From Nonomuraea pusilla (GTDB taxonomy: Bacteria; Actinomycetota; Actinomycetes; Streptosporangiales; Streptosporangiaceae), in assembly GCF_900109355.1 (NCBI RefSeq), contig NZ_FOBF01000004.1, forward strand, positions 62,001-126,000: a stretch of 64,000 nucleotides of DNA, given 5' to 3'. The position numbers and the translations under genes were made by a program. Under the pieces are notes generated by a model, which saw only the letters and a list, made by a program, of their open reading frames with translations, did not search any database and was not told the origin of the DNA. Shown one piece after another: positions 50,397 to 59,798 of the stretch. Position 1 is the first letter of the stretch, and each line of letters begins with the position of its first letter.

Positions 50397-53318
50397 GTGC
50401 CGAGGATCGAATCCACCGCGGCGCGGCTCGCCAGGCTCGGCTTCGCCGACGCCGCGCGGGCCGCCGGGCTCGTCGAGCAGTCAGCGCCCGCGCTCGACGA
50501 CCTGCTCGACGCGCTCGCCGACACCGCCGACCCCGACCAGGCGCTGCTCTCGCTGACCCGCCTGGCCGAGCGCGACCCGGCCGTGCCCGGCCTGCTGCGG
50601 TCCGACGCCGCCCTGCGCGGCAGGGTGCTCGCCGTCCTAGGCGTCAGCGCCGCGCTCGGCGACCACCTGGTACGCCACCCGGGCCAGCTCGCCCTGCTCG
50701 CCGAACCCGAGCTGGACGACCCCCGCACGGCGCTGCTGCGCGCCGTCGGCGCCGACCCCGCAGACCCGCTGCCGCGCGCGTCCCGCGAGGACGCGCTGTC
50801 CGCCCTGCGCGTCGGCTACCGGGGACACCTCATGCACCTGGCCGCCCGCGACCTGACCGGCGAGGCCGAGCTCCTCGCCGTCATGGCGGAGCTGTCCGAC
50901 CTCGCGGGCGCCGCGCTGGAGGCCGCGCTCGCCGTCGCCCGCGCCGAGGTCGACGACGCCGACGTACGCCTGGCCGTCATCGGCATGGGCAAGTGCGGCG
51001 CCAGGGAGCTCAACTACATCAGCGACGTGGACGTGGTCTTCGTGGCCGAGCCGCGCGAGGGCGCCGACGAGGCCAAGGCCCTGCGCGCCGCGACCCGGCT
51101 GGCCCAGGCCATGATGCGCGCCTGCACCGCGCCCACCCCGGAGGGCGCGCTGTGGGAGGTCGACGCCAGCCTGCGCCCCGAGGGCCGATCGGGCCCGCTC
51201 GTCCGCACGCTGGCCAGCCACCTGGCCTACTACCGCCGCTGGGCCAAGACGTGGGAGTTCCAGGCGCTGCTGAAGGCCCGCCCGGTGGCGGGCGACATGG
51301 ACCTCGGCCAGTCGTACGTCCAGGCCGTCGACGACCTCGTCTGGACGGCGGCCACCCGCGAGCACTTCGTCGAGGACGTGCAGGCCATGCGCCGCCGCGT
51401 CGAGGAGCACGTCCGGGCCGAGGGGGAGCGGCAGATCAAGCTGGGCCCCGGCGGGCTGCGCGACATCGAGTTCGCCGTGCAGCTCCTGCAGCTCGTCCAC
51501 GGCCGGCTCGACCCGCTGCTGCGCCGCAGGGGCACGCTGCCCGCGCTGGCCGCCCTGTCGCGAGGCGGGTACGTCGGCCGTGACGACTCCCGCGCCATGG
51601 CGGAGGCGTACGCGTTCCTGCGCGGCGTGGAGCACCTGCTCCAGCTCCACCGGCTGCGCCGCACCCATGTCCTGCCCCAGGACCCGGCCGCGCTGCGCCG
51701 CCTGGGCCGGGCGCTGGGCCTGCAGGGCGACCCGGTGGGCGAGTTCACGGCCCGGTGGCGGCGCCACGCCAGGGAGGCCAGGCGGCTGCACGAGAAGCTG
51801 TTCTACCGGCCGCTGCTGCAGGCGGTGGCGCGGCTGCCCGAGTCGGAGTCGCGGCTGTCGGCGTCGGCGGCGGCGGCCCGGCTGGAGGCGCTCGGCTACG
51901 TCGACCCCGCCGGGGCGCTGCGCCACATCGCGGCGCTCACCAGCGGCGTGTCCAGGCGCGCGGCGATCCAGCGCACGCTGCTGCCGGTCATGCTCGGCTG
52001 GTTCGCCGACACGCCCGACCCGGACGCCGCGCTGCTCGGCTTCCGCCAGGTCAGCGACAGGCTCGGCGCCACGCCCTGGTATCTGCGGCTGCTGCGCGAC
52101 GAGACCGCGGTCGCGGCGAGGATGGCGCGCGTGCTCGGCACCAGCAGGTACGCCACCGGCCTGCTCATGCACGCCCCCGAGGCGGTGGCCATGCTCGGCT
52201 CCGACGCCGACCTCGCCGTGCGTCCCGCCGCGTCGCTGCTGAACGAGGCCCGGACGGCCGTGTCAAGGCACGGCGGCGACGTCGAGAGCGCCGTCGCCGC
52301 CGTGCGGGCGCTGCGCCGCAGGGAGCTGTTCCGCACGGCGGTGGCCGACGTCTCCGGCCTCGCCGACATCGAGACGGTCGGCGAGGCGCTGTCGCGGCTC
52401 AACGACGTCACCCTGCAGGCGACGCTGGACGCCGCGCTGCGCCCGGTCGCGGGCGTGACCAGGTTCGCGGTCGTCGCCATGGGCCGGCTCGGCGGGCTGG
52501 AGTGCTCGTACGCGAGCGACGCCGACGTCATGTTCGTCCACTCGCCCTGCCCGGGGGTGGCCGAGCGGGAGGCCGCCGAGGCCGCCTTCGCCGCCGCCAA
52601 CGAGCTGCGCAGGCTGCTCGCGCTGCCCGCGCCCGACCCGCCGCTGATGGTCGATCCCGACCTGCGTCCGGAGGGCCGCCAGGGTCCGCTGGTGCGCACG
52701 TTGGCCTCGTACCGCGCCTACTACGCGCGCTGGTCGTCGCCGTGGGAGGCGCAGGCGCTGCTGCGGGCCCGCTTCTCCGCGGGGGACGAGGAGCTGGGCG
52801 CCGAGTTCACGTCCATGATCGACGAGCTGCGGTACCCGCGCGGCGGGCTCGGCGACGACGCGGTGCGCGAGATCAGGCGCCTGAAGGCCCGCATGGAGGC
52901 GGAGCGGCTGCCCAGGGGCGCCGACCCCGCGCTGCACACCAAGCTCGGCCCCGGCGGGCTGTCGGACGTCGAGTGGGTGGCGCAGCTGCTCCAGCTCAGG
53001 CACGCGGCGGACCTGCCGTCCCTGCGCACCACCCGCACGCTGGAGGCGCTGCGCGCGGCGGCGGCCGAGGGGCTGCTGTCCGAGCGCGACGAGGAGGTGC
53101 TGGCCGGGGCGTGGCGCTTCGCCTCCCGCGTCAGGGACGCCCTCATGCTGGTCAAGGGCCGTCCCGGCGACAGCGTGCCGCGTGACGTGCGCGAACGCCG
53201 GTTCGTCGCGCGGACGCTCGGCTACCCGCCCGACGGCTCGGAGGACTTCCTCGACGACTACCGGCGCGTCACCCGCCGTGCCCGGCAGGTGGTGGAACGC
53301 GTCTTCTACGGCGATTGA
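50397..53318 (+). CDS. glnE: Bifunctional glutamine synthetase adenylyltransferase/deadenylyltransferase
   Basis: 973 residues with two nucleotidyltransferase domains separated by a helical region. The N-terminal deadenylylase site is GMGKCGARELNYISDVDVVFV, and the C-terminal adenylylase site is AMGRLGGLECSYASDADVMFV (both GxGx2G...DxD). KLGPGGLRDIEFAVQLLQLVHG and KLGPGGLSDVEWVAQLLQL follow the two domains. It adds or removes AMP on the Tyr of GlnA (Tyr402 of the 58281-59705 gene). GTG 50397 lies 6 nt after CAAGAT (50385-50390), suggesting a leaderless start, because the GGAGG overlaps the codon. Confidence 0.95.
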   Translation: MPRIESTAARLARLGFADAARAAGLVEQSAPALDDLLDALADTADPDQALLSLTRLAERDPAVPGLLRSDAALRGRVLAVLGVSAALGDHLVRHPGQLALLAEPELDDPRTALLRAVGADPADPLPRASREDALSALRVGYRGHLMHLAARDLTGEAELLAVMAELSDLAGAALEAALAVARAEVDDADVRLAVIGMGKCGARELNYISDVDVVFVAEPREGADEAKALRAATRLAQAMMRACTAPTPEGALWEVDASLRPEGRSGPLVRTLASHLAYYRRWAKTWEFQALLKARPVAGDMDLGQSYVQAVDDLVWTAATREHFVEDVQAMRRRVEEHVRAEGERQIKLGPGGLRDIEFAVQLLQLVHGRLDPLLRRRGTLPALAALSRGGYVGRDDSRAMAEAYAFLRGVEHLLQLHRLRRTHVLPQDPAALRRLGRALGLQGDPVGEFTARWRRHAREARRLHEKLFYRPLLQAVARLPESESRLSASAAAARLEALGYVDPAGALRHIAALTSGVSRRAAIQRTLLPVMLGWFADTPDPDAALLGFRQVSDRLGATPWYLRLLRDETAVAARMARVLGTSRYATGLLMHAPEAVAMLGSDADLAVRPAASLLNEARTAVSRHGGDVESAVAAVRALRRRELFRTAVADVSGLADIETVGEALSRLNDVTLQATLDAALRPVAGVTRFAVVAMGRLGGLECSYASDADVMFVHSPCPGVAEREAAEAAFAAANELRRLLALPAPDPPLMVDPDLRPEGRQGPLVRTLASYRAYYARWSSPWEAQALLRARFSAGDEELGAEFTSMIDELRYPRGGLGDDAVREIRRLKARMEAERLPRGADPALHTKLGPGGLSDVEWVAQLLQLRHAADLPSLRTTRTLEALRAAAAEGLLSERDEEVLAGAWRFASRVRDALMLVKGRPGDSVPRDVRERRFVARTLGYPPDGSEDFLDDYRRVTRRARQVVERVFYGD

Positions 53319-53367
53319 CCTCTCCCAGGGGGTTGATCGGTGATCGCCACGGGTGTATCAATGCGCG

Positions 53368-54396
53368 GTGTTGTCCGTGTACGCCGATCTGGCCCTGGGC
53401 CTGGCGCTGGCGTTCCTGCTGCTGTCGCTGCTGGTCAGCGGGCTGAACGAGGCGATCGTGCGGGTGCTGTCCATCCGCAGCAAGTTCCTGTGGGCCTACC
53501 TCAGGGACACCCTCGACGGCGCCGGCCCCGCAGGCAGGTCGTGGCTGCCGGCCAGGGTGCGCGACGTCTTCGCCGCCCTGCCGTTCGCCCGCGACCCGCG
53601 GCCCAGGCACAGCGACCAGCCCGCGCCCCCGGAGCCCGTCCCGCTGCCCGACCAGGAGACCAGGACGGACGACGCCATGGTCACCCGGCTCTACCAGCGG
53701 GTCCAGGAGATCGACCACCCCAAGCGCGGCAGGACCAGCATCTCCGACATCCCGCCCGAGCGTTTCGCCGTGGCGCTCATGGAGCTCGCCGCGGCCGAAC
53801 GCGACGGCGTCGAGGGCCTGCTGGAGAAGCTCAAAGCCATCCGCAGCCCCCTGTACGGCCACCTCCAGGGCGTCTGGGAGACCGCGCAGCGCGACCTCGA
53901 CCGGTTCAGGAAGGGCGTCGAGTCCTGGTTCGACGGCGAGATGCAGCGCCTGTCGCTGCTCTACAAGCGGTACGTCAAGTGGGTGCTGGCGGTGCTCGGC
54001 CTGGCCGTGACGCTGCTGTTCACGATGGACGGCCTGGAGTACGGCAAGACGCTGCTGCGCGACAACGCCTTCCGCGCCTCGGTCGCCGGCCTGGTCGAGG
54101 CCGACGCGTACGGCGGGCTGAAGGAGCGCTGCGAGGGGAGCGACCCCGTCGGCTGCATCACCGACACGCTCAGCAGCCCCGCGCTGGTCAAGGTGCTCGA
54201 CCACGCGCTCGTCAGCGTCACCGTCCCGGAGACCGGCGACCCGTCCGTCACCTGGAACGGCGCCGCCTGGTGGGACCGCGTCACCACCCTCAGCCACTGG
54301 CCCGGCTACCTCCTCACGTACGTGGCGCTGCTGTTCGGCGCCCCCTTCTGGTGGGACGTCCTGCGCCGGATCACCGGCATCCGCTCGCGCCGGTAA
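53368..54396 (+). CDS. Membrane protein of unknown function
   Basis: About 342 residues. One N-terminal membrane helix (LALGLALAFLLLSLLVSGLN) is followed by a charged cytoplasmic region of about 160 residues with coiled-coil character (EIDHPKRGRTSISDIPPERF, LEKLKAI). A second helix (VKWVLAVLGLAVTLLF), an extracytoplasmic region with two Cys (ERCEG, GCITD) that could pair, and a C-terminal helix (YLLTYVALLFGAPFWWDVL) complete it. I do not recognise a family. GTG 53368 follows TATCAA (53356-53361) by 6 nt. It lies between glnE and a GNAT gene on the same strand. Confidence 0.75.
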   Translation: MLSVYADLALGLALAFLLLSLLVSGLNEAIVRVLSIRSKFLWAYLRDTLDGAGPAGRSWLPARVRDVFAALPFARDPRPRHSDQPAPPEPVPLPDQETRTDDAMVTRLYQRVQEIDHPKRGRTSISDIPPERFAVALMELAAAERDGVEGLLEKLKAIRSPLYGHLQGVWETAQRDLDRFRKGVESWFDGEMQRLSLLYKRYVKWVLAVLGLAVTLLFTMDGLEYGKTLLRDNAFRASVAGLVEADAYGGLKERCEGSDPVGCITDTLSSPALVKVLDHALVSVTVPETGDPSVTWNGAAWWDRVTTLSHWPGYLLTYVALLFGAPFWWDVLRRITGIRSRR

Positions 54397-54405
54397 GGTG
54401 GCGCG

Positions 54406-54939
54406 GTGCAGACGGAACGGCTGATCATGCGGCGCTGGCGGGAGACCGACCGCGCGGCCTTCGCGGAGATGAACCGCGACCCCGAGGTGATGGAGCACTT
54501 CCCCGCCCCCCTCACCCGTGAGCAGAGCGACCTGTTCGTCGACAGGATCGAGCAGGGCTTCGAACGCCACGGCTGGGGGCTGTGGGCGCTGGAGGAGCGC
54601 GGCAGCGGCGCGTTCGTCGGTTTCACCGGCCTGCAGCTGAAGACGTTCGCGTCGCACTTCACGCCCGCGGCCGACATCGGCTGGCGGCTGGCCCGCCCCG
54701 CCTGGGGCAAGGGCTACGCCACCGAGGCCGCCGCCCGCGCGCTCGCGTACGGCTTCGAGGAGGCGGGCCTGGACGAGATCGTGGCCATGACGGCGGTCGG
54801 CAACGTCCGGTCGCGTGCCGTCATGGAGCGCCTCGGCATGACGCGTGACCCGGCCGACGACTTCGACCACCCCGACGTGCCCGAGGGCAGCCCGCTGCGC
54901 CGGCACGTCCTGTACCGGGCGCGCCGCCCCGCCCGCTGA
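54406..54939 (+). CDS. GNAT-family N-acetyltransferase
   Basis: 177 residues, RimJ/RimL-like. MQTERLIMRRWRETDRAAFAEMNRDPEVM is the usual start (as separate motifs TERLIMRRW and NRDPEVM). The acetyl-CoA loop is RPAWGKGYATEAAARALAYG, with ALVGNVRS-like TAVGNVRSRAVMERLGM near the C-terminus. It acetylates an amine or protein N-terminus; the substrate is unknown. GTG 54406 lies 6 nt after TAAGGT (54394-54399), which overlaps the stop of the previous gene, so it may have its own leaderless promoter. Confidence 0.9.
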   Translation: MQTERLIMRRWRETDRAAFAEMNRDPEVMEHFPAPLTREQSDLFVDRIEQGFERHGWGLWALEERGSGAFVGFTGLQLKTFASHFTPAADIGWRLARPAWGKGYATEAAARALAYGFEEAGLDEIVAMTAVGNVRSRAVMERLGMTRDPADDFDHPDVPEGSPLRRHVLYRARRPAR

Positions 54940-54975
54940 CCAGCCCGCCGCCCCCCGGGTGTCCCGCGCGCCCGG

Positions 54976-55803
54976 TCAGGCGCTCAGGGCGTACAGCACC
55001 TCGCGTATCGAGGGCTCGCGCCCGCGCAGCCAGACCAGGCGCAGGGCGAGCGGGGGCGCGGACGAGCCGAGCGGCACCAGCGCGCCCGAGGCGAGGTCGC
55101 CGCCCACCGCGAAGTCCGGCAGCAGGGCCTTGCCCAGGCCCTGCCTGGCCCACTCGCGGGCCGTCTGGATGCCGCCCAGCTCGCGCCGCGGCACCTCCGG
55201 CCCGAACGTCCGGTCCGCCGCCATCCTGATCGAGCACCCCGGCGGCGACACCAGCAGCGGGCCGTCGCCGCCGCCGGGCGCGGCGACGAGGAGCAGCGCG
55301 ACCTCGCCGACGTCGAGGAAGTCCAGGCCGGGCGGCGGGGAGAAACCGAGCGCGCCGACGCGCATGCCGTGGTCGAGCAGCAGCCCGGCGTCCACCCTGC
55401 CCTCGGCGACCTCCGACAGCAGCTCCGCGCGCTGCAGCGACCTGACGTCCACGTCCAGGTCGGGACGCCGCTCCGACAGGCGGCGCACCACGGCGGGCAG
55501 GCGGGTCGCCGCCAGGGTCTCCAGCGCGCCGATCGTGACCCGGCGCCGCCCGCCGGTGACGGCCCTGCGTACCTCGTCGGCGTGGTCGAGCAGCTCCCGG
55601 GCGCGGGGCAGCAGCGCGGCCCCCTGCGGGGTCAGCCGCATGCCGCGCGGCGTCCGTTCGAACAGCGCGACGCCGAGGCCGTCCTCCAGCCTGCGGATCT
55701 GCTCCGACACCGACGCGGGGGCGAGCCCCAGCGTCCCGGCCGCCGCCGTCACGCTGCCCGTGCCGGCCACCGCCACGAAACCCCTCAGCTGCCGCAGTTC
55801 CAC
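54976..55803 (-). CDS. LysR-family regulator
   Basis: 275 residues. Helix-turn-helix about 1-60 (LRQLRGFVAVAGTGSVTAAA, APASVSEQIRRLEDGLGVAL, RTPRGMRLTPQG), then the LysR effector domain. GTG 55803 lies 6 nt from TATGCT (this strand, 55815-55810), and an inverted repeat GTTC/GAAC is directly upstream. It is divergent from an MFS transporter, the probable target. Confidence 0.93.
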   Translation of the reverse strand: MELRQLRGFVAVAGTGSVTAAAGTLGLAPASVSEQIRRLEDGLGVALFERTPRGMRLTPQGAALLPRARELLDHADEVRRAVTGGRRRVTIGALETLAATRLPAVVRRLSERRPDLDVDVRSLQRAELLSEVAEGRVDAGLLLDHGMRVGALGFSPPPGLDFLDVGEVALLLVAAPGGGDGPLLVSPPGCSIRMAADRTFGPEVPRRELGGIQTAREWARQGLGKALLPDFAVGGDLASGALVPLGSSAPPLALRLVWLRGREPSIREVLYALSA

Positions 55804-55817
55804 GCCGCCAGCATACG

Positions 55818-55829
55818 GTTCTCCCGAAC
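55818..55829. promoter_or_regulatory. Short inverted repeat, possible LysR site
   Basis: GTTC-TCCC-GAAC, adjoining the -10 of the LysR gene, in the 83-bp gap before the divergent MFS gene. Confidence 0.45.
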
Positions 55830-55886
55830 GCCCCCTCAGGCCGCGCCTGTTGAGGCAGGCGTCGCTTCCGCGCAGGCTGGAGCGCC

Positions 55887-57140
55887 ATGAGACTGTGGGG
55901 TCTGTCCCTTGCCTACTTCCTCGTCCTCCTCGACACGACCGTCCTGACGATCGCGCTGCCCGACCTGCGCGCCACGCTCGGCGGCACCCTCGCCGGCCAG
56001 CAGTGGGCGGTGAACGCCTACACCGTCGCCTTCGCCGCGTCGCTGCTGACAGGGGGAGCGGTGGCCGACAGGTTCGGCGCGGCGCGGGTGTTCAGGGTGG
56101 GCGTGGCCGCCTTCGGCGTGCTCTCGCTGCTCGGCGCCGCCGCGCCCGGCCTCGGCGCGCTCGTGGCGCTGCGCGCGCTGCTCGGCGTGGCCGGGGCCCT
56201 GTGCCTGGGCGGCTCGCTCGGTCTGCTGGCCGAGCTCTTCCCCGCGCCCGCCGAGCGGGCCAGGGCCACCGGACTGTGGGCCGCGATCACCGGCACCGCG
56301 CTCGCCGCGGGCCCGCTGCTGGGCGGCCTGCTGGTCGGCCTGTACGGGTGGCGCGCCGTCTTCCTCGTCAACCCGCCGATCGCGCTGCTCAGCCTCCTCG
56401 CGCTGCGCCGCGTCCGCTCGCCCCGCGGCACGCGCCGCATCGACGGGGCCGTGCAGGCGCTCGCCTGCGTGTTCCTCGGCCTGCTCGCCGAGGCGCTGAC
56501 CGACTCCTCCGCACTCGCGGGCATTCTGGCGGCGCTCGCCCTGGCCGCGCTCGTCGCCGTGGAACGCCGCAGCGCCTCGCCCGCCCTGCCCGGCGGCCTG
56601 CTCGCGGCCACCTGGCCCGAACTGGCGGCCGGCGCGATGGCCGGCTTCGCGTTCTCCGGCGCGCTGTTCGTGCTGACCCTGCTCTTCCAGGACGGCCGCC
56701 ACCTCGCCCCCCTGGCCGCGGGACTCTCGTTCCTGCCGCTCACCCTGCCCATGGCGGTCAACCCCGTCCTCACCGGACGCCTGGTGGCCAGGTACGGCGC
56801 CCGCACGCCCATCCTGGGCGGGCTGGCCCTGCTCGCCGCGGGGCTGGCCGGGGTCGCCGTCGCGCCCACGGCGTGGCCCTGGCTGGCCGCGACGGGCTTC
56901 GGCCTGTCGTTCTGCCTGCCCGCCCTCATGGCCGGCATGATCGCCGCCGCTCCGCCGGGGACGGCGGGCACCGCGGGAGGCGTCCTGAACGCGGTGCGCC
57001 AGACGGGCGCCACGCTCGGGGTGGCCGTCCTCGGCGGCCTGCCGCACCCGCTCGCCACGGCCGCCGCCCTGACGGCCGCCACCTGCGCCTGCTACGCGGC
57101 CACGACCCGCTCCTGCCGCGCCCCCGTCACCACCGGCTGA
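55887..57140 (+). CDS. MFS transporter (DHA2-like)
   Basis: 417 residues, 12-14 predicted membrane helices. LDTTVLTIALPDL is the D1-like start of DHA2 exporters, GGAVADRFGAARVFRVGVA is motif A and AAITGTALAAGPLLGGLL is motif C. It is shorter than the usual 450-520 residues, with a compact C-terminus (CACYAATTRSCRAP). Probably a small-molecule exporter controlled by the divergent LysR protein. GGAG lies just before ATG 55887. Confidence 0.9.
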   Translation: MRLWGLSLAYFLVLLDTTVLTIALPDLRATLGGTLAGQQWAVNAYTVAFAASLLTGGAVADRFGAARVFRVGVAAFGVLSLLGAAAPGLGALVALRALLGVAGALCLGGSLGLLAELFPAPAERARATGLWAAITGTALAAGPLLGGLLVGLYGWRAVFLVNPPIALLSLLALRRVRSPRGTRRIDGAVQALACVFLGLLAEALTDSSALAGILAALALAALVAVERRSASPALPGGLLAATWPELAAGAMAGFAFSGALFVLTLLFQDGRHLAPLAAGLSFLPLTLPMAVNPVLTGRLVARYGARTPILGGLALLAAGLAGVAVAPTAWPWLAATGFGLSFCLPALMAGMIAAAPPGTAGTAGGVLNAVRQTGATLGVAVLGGLPHPLATAAALTAATCACYAATTRSCRAPVTTG

Positions 57141-57253
57141 CCCCGCACCCGCCGGACGCCACGTCGAGGCGGTCACCCTCCTGCGGGAGAACCGGCGGAG
57201 CCGAGCCTCCACGACCGGTGCCCCCTGCGGGAGCGGGTGTCTAGAGTGAGCGG

Positions 57254-57520
57254 GTGCGTCCTTCTGAAGAGCCGAAGAGGCCGAGCGCGGGCGACCTGGG
57301 CGTCAACGTCCTGGGCCTGCTCCTCGGAGTCATGGGGATCGTCCTGGTGGTGTTCTTCCTCAAGGAGGACGGCGACTCCTGGGGCGAGTACCTCATCCCC
57401 GGCATCCTGCTGGCCCTGGCCGCGTACCAGGGCGTCATGACCGTCCTCGCCATCCGCCGCCGCAGGGCGCGCCGCGCCGAGGACCCGGGCCCGCCACCCG
57501 GGCCACGGGTCAGCCAGTGA
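57254..57520 (+). CDS. Small two-helix membrane protein
   Basis: 88 residues. Two membrane helices (VNVLGLLLGVMGIVLVVFFL and YLIPGILLALAAYQGVMTVLA) are separated by KEDGDSWGE, with an Arg-rich segment (RRRRARRAE) and a Pro-rich tail. No known domain. GTG 57254 lies 6 nt after TAGAGT (57242-57247). Its 3' end overlaps the convergent LGFP gene by 11 nt. Confidence 0.75.
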   Translation: MRPSEEPKRPSAGDLGVNVLGLLLGVMGIVLVVFFLKEDGDSWGEYLIPGILLALAAYQGVMTVLAIRRRRARRAEDPGPPPGPRVSQ

Positions 57521-58046
57521 CCGAGACCGTCCAGTACCGCTGGCAACGCGAACCGAACACGCCGGTGTCGCAACCCTTGACGTTCCAGCGGTAGCCGCTG
57601 TTGGTCCGCAGGCGGGTCCACGCCTTGCCGCGGTTGCCGCCGACGAAGTCCTCCTGCCGTCCGTTCGGGTCGGCGGCGCTGGTCCAGCGGACGAGGAACT
57701 TGTCCCAGGAACGGTCGGTCGGTGTCCAATCGAAGTAGGCGTACCCGTCCTTCGAATAGGCGGCCACTACGAGCTTGGCGCCGTTCTTGGGCGACCAGGC
57801 CATCTGCCCGCGCACGAACGACTGCCTGCGCCCGGCCCAGCCGACGCCGTTCATGTAGATGTCGGTCTCCTGCGTCGTCGGACAGCCCAGCTTGCCGTCC
57901 TCGCCGCCCAGCTCGGCCCACCGCGCGCCGATCAGCCCGTACGGCGTGATCGCGCAACCGCCAGAGGCGTGGGCCGGTGCTGCGACAGCAATCGTCCCGG
58001 CGAGCGAGAGGCCGACGGTGACGGAGGAGATCATGCGACTGCTCAT
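57510..58046 (-). CDS. Secreted protein with LGFP-type repeat
   Basis: 178 residues. Signal peptide SSVTVGLSLAGTIAVAAPAHA, cleaving after AHA (about residue 27). The mature part has an LGFP-like repeat (YGLIGARWAELGGEDGKLG, then CPTTQETDIYMNGVGW), found in actinobacterial cell-wall-associated proteins. It is followed by a Trp-rich domain with four Cys that could form two disulfides (GCDTGVFGSRC). Probably a cell-wall-bound exported protein of unknown role. ATG 58046 has GGGAG 8 nt upstream. Confidence 0.82.
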   Translation of the reverse strand: MSSRMISSVTVGLSLAGTIAVAAPAHASGGCAITPYGLIGARWAELGGEDGKLGCPTTQETDIYMNGVGWAGRRQSFVRGQMAWSPKNGAKLVVAAYSKDGYAYFDWTPTDRSWDKFLVRWTSAADPNGRQEDFVGGNRGKAWTRLRTNSGYRWNVKGCDTGVFGSRCQRYWTVSVTG

Positions 58047-58191
58047 CGAGCACGCTCCCAGGGAACCAGACCCGCCGCTCTGCTCGTGCGGGTGCCGTGC
58101 TCCCGTGGTACGTCCGCCCACTTGACAACCACTTGATGGCGGCTGCCTCGGATGGGCTGCCCGGTCTTGTTCAGGTGGTGGCCACGCACGT

Positions 58192-58226
58192 CGAGGGCGC
58201 CGCCGATGTGATCGGTGGCGCCCCCT
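58192..58226 (-). terminator. Hairpin downstream of glnA
   Basis: GAGGGCGCCGCC (58192-58203) pairs with GGTGGCGCCCCCTC (58213-58226), with one mismatch and a 2-nt bulge, about 55 nt after the glnA stop. Confidence 0.6.
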
Positions 58227-58280
58227 CGAACCCTGCCGCACGAGCCTGCTCGGCGACGACGGACGACGACCGGCGGGCCC

Positions 58281-59705
58281 TCAGACGTCGTAGTACAGCT
58301 CGAACTCGTGCGGGTGCGGGCGCAGGCGGATCGGGTCGACCTCGTTCTGCCGCTTGTACGAGATCCAGGTCTCGATGAGGTCGGGCGTGAAGACGCCGCC
58401 CTCCAGCAGGTAGTCGTGGTCGGCCTCCAGCGCGTCGAGCACCTCGGGCAGCGAGCCGGGCACCTGCGGCACCTGGCGGGCCTCCTCGGGCGGCAGCTCG
58501 TAGAGGTCCTTGTCGACGGGCTCCGGCGGCTCGATCTTGTTGCGGATGCCGTCGATGCCGGCCATGAGCATGGCCGCGAACGCGAAGTACGGGTTGCACG
58601 ACGGGTCGGGCACGCGGAACTCGATGCGCTTGGCCTTCGGGTTGGAGCCCGTGATCGGGATGCGGACGCACGCCGAGCGGTTGCGCTGCGAGTAGACCAG
58701 GTTCACCGGGGCCTCGTAGCCGGGCACCAGGCGGTGGTAGGAGTTGACCGTCGGGTTGGTGAAGGCCAGCAGCGACGGGGCGTGCCTGAGCAGGCCGCCG
58801 ATGTAGTAGCGCGCGGTGTCGGACAGGCCGGCGTAGCCCACCTCGTCGTAGAACAGCGGCGAGCCGTCCTTCCACAGCGACTGGTGGCAGTGCATGCCGG
58901 AGCCGTTGTCACCGAAGATCGGCTTCGGCATGAAGGTGACGGTGTGGCCGTACTCCAGCGCCGTGCTCTTGATGACGTACTTGTAGAGCATCAGCTTGTC
59001 GGCGGTCTTGAGCAGCGTGCCGAACCTGAAGTCGATCTCCGCCTGGCCGGCGGTGCCCACCTCGTGGTGCTGCATCTCGACGTCGATGCCGCACTCGATG
59101 AGGTTGCGGACCATCTCGGAGCGCAGGTCGGTGAAGTGGTCCATCGGCGGGACGGGGAAGTAGCCGCCCTTGTAGCGCGGCTTGTAGCCGAGGTTGCCGC
59201 CCTCGGTCGCCTTGCCGGTGTTCCAGGCGCCCTCGATCGAGTCGATGTAGTAGTAGCCGGCGTTGGCCTTCGTCTCGAAGCGGACGTCGTCGAAGATGTA
59301 GAACTCGGCCTCGGGCCCGAAGTACGCGGTGTCGGCGATGCCCGTGCCCTTGAGGTACTCCTCGGCCTTCCTCGCGACGTTGCGCGGGTCGCGGCTGTAG
59401 GCCTCGCCGGTGAGCGGGTCGTGGACGAAGAAGTTGATGTTCAGCGTCTTGTGCTGCCGGAACGGGTCGAGCACGGCGCTGGACGGGTCGGGCAGCAGGA
59501 GCATGTCGGACTCGTGGATCGCCTGGAAGCCGCGGATCGACGAGCCGTCGAACATGAGTCCGTCGTTGAAGACGTTCGCGCCGAAGTTCTCGACCGGGAA
59601 GGTGAAGTGGTGCGTCGTCCCGGGCAGGTCGGTGAACCTGACATCGACGAACTGCACCCCTTCGTCGCTGATGAACTTCAGGACGTCGTCGGCGGAGTTG
59701 AACAC
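58281..59705 (-). CDS. glnA: Glutamine synthetase, type I
   Basis: 474-residue dodecameric GS making glutamine from glutamate, ammonia and ATP. Motifs are [30 protein letters not shown] (metal Glu), [39 protein letters not shown] and NRSACVRIP. Adenylylation Tyr402 is in [10 protein letters not shown], so it is the target of GlnE. GTG 59705 has GGAGG 8-9 nt upstream. A tandem GlnR operator precedes the gene, implying induction under nitrogen limitation. This is the housekeeping GS of the window. Confidence 0.97.
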   Translation of the reverse strand: MFNSADDVLKFISDEGVQFVDVRFTDLPGTTHHFTFPVENFGANVFNDGLMFDGSSIRGFQAIHESDMLLLPDPSSAVLDPFRQHKTLNINFFVHDPLTGEAYSRDPRNVARKAEEYLKGTGIADTAYFGPEAEFYIFDDVRFETKANAGYYYIDSIEGAWNTGKATEGGNLGYKPRYKGGYFPVPPMDHFTDLRSEMVRNLIECGIDVEMQHHEVGTAGQAEIDFRFGTLLKTADKLMLYKYVIKSTALEYGHTVTFMPKPIFGDNGSGMHCHQSLWKDGSPLFYDEVGYAGLSDTARYYIGGLLRHAPSLLAFTNPTVNSYHRLVPGYEAPVNLVYSQRNRSACVRIPITGSNPKAKRIEFRVPDPSCNPYFAFAAMLMAGIDGIRNKIEPPEPVDKDLYELPPEEARQVPQVPGSLPEVLDALEADHDYLLEGGVFTPDLIETWISYKRQNEVDPIRLRPHPHEFELYYDV

Positions 59706-59754
59706 TCTCGAACCTCCCTGGGGACTGGCATCATCCCGACGCTAGGACGACGCC

Positions 59755-59792
59755 GTTTCCATATGGTGTCCCGACTGTTTCGTACGTGTTAC
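59755..59792 (-). promoter_or_regulatory. Tandem GlnR operator of glnA
   Basis: Read on the minus strand: GTAAC-n6-GAAAC-n6-GACAC-n6-GAAAC (59792 down to 59755). All three spacers are exactly 6 nt, matching the full a1-b1-a2-b2 GlnR site of actinobacterial glnA promoters. It lies 50 nt upstream of the glnA start codon and only 7 nt beyond the end of the upstream gene. Confidence 0.9.
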
Positions 59793-59798
59793 ACAGCG

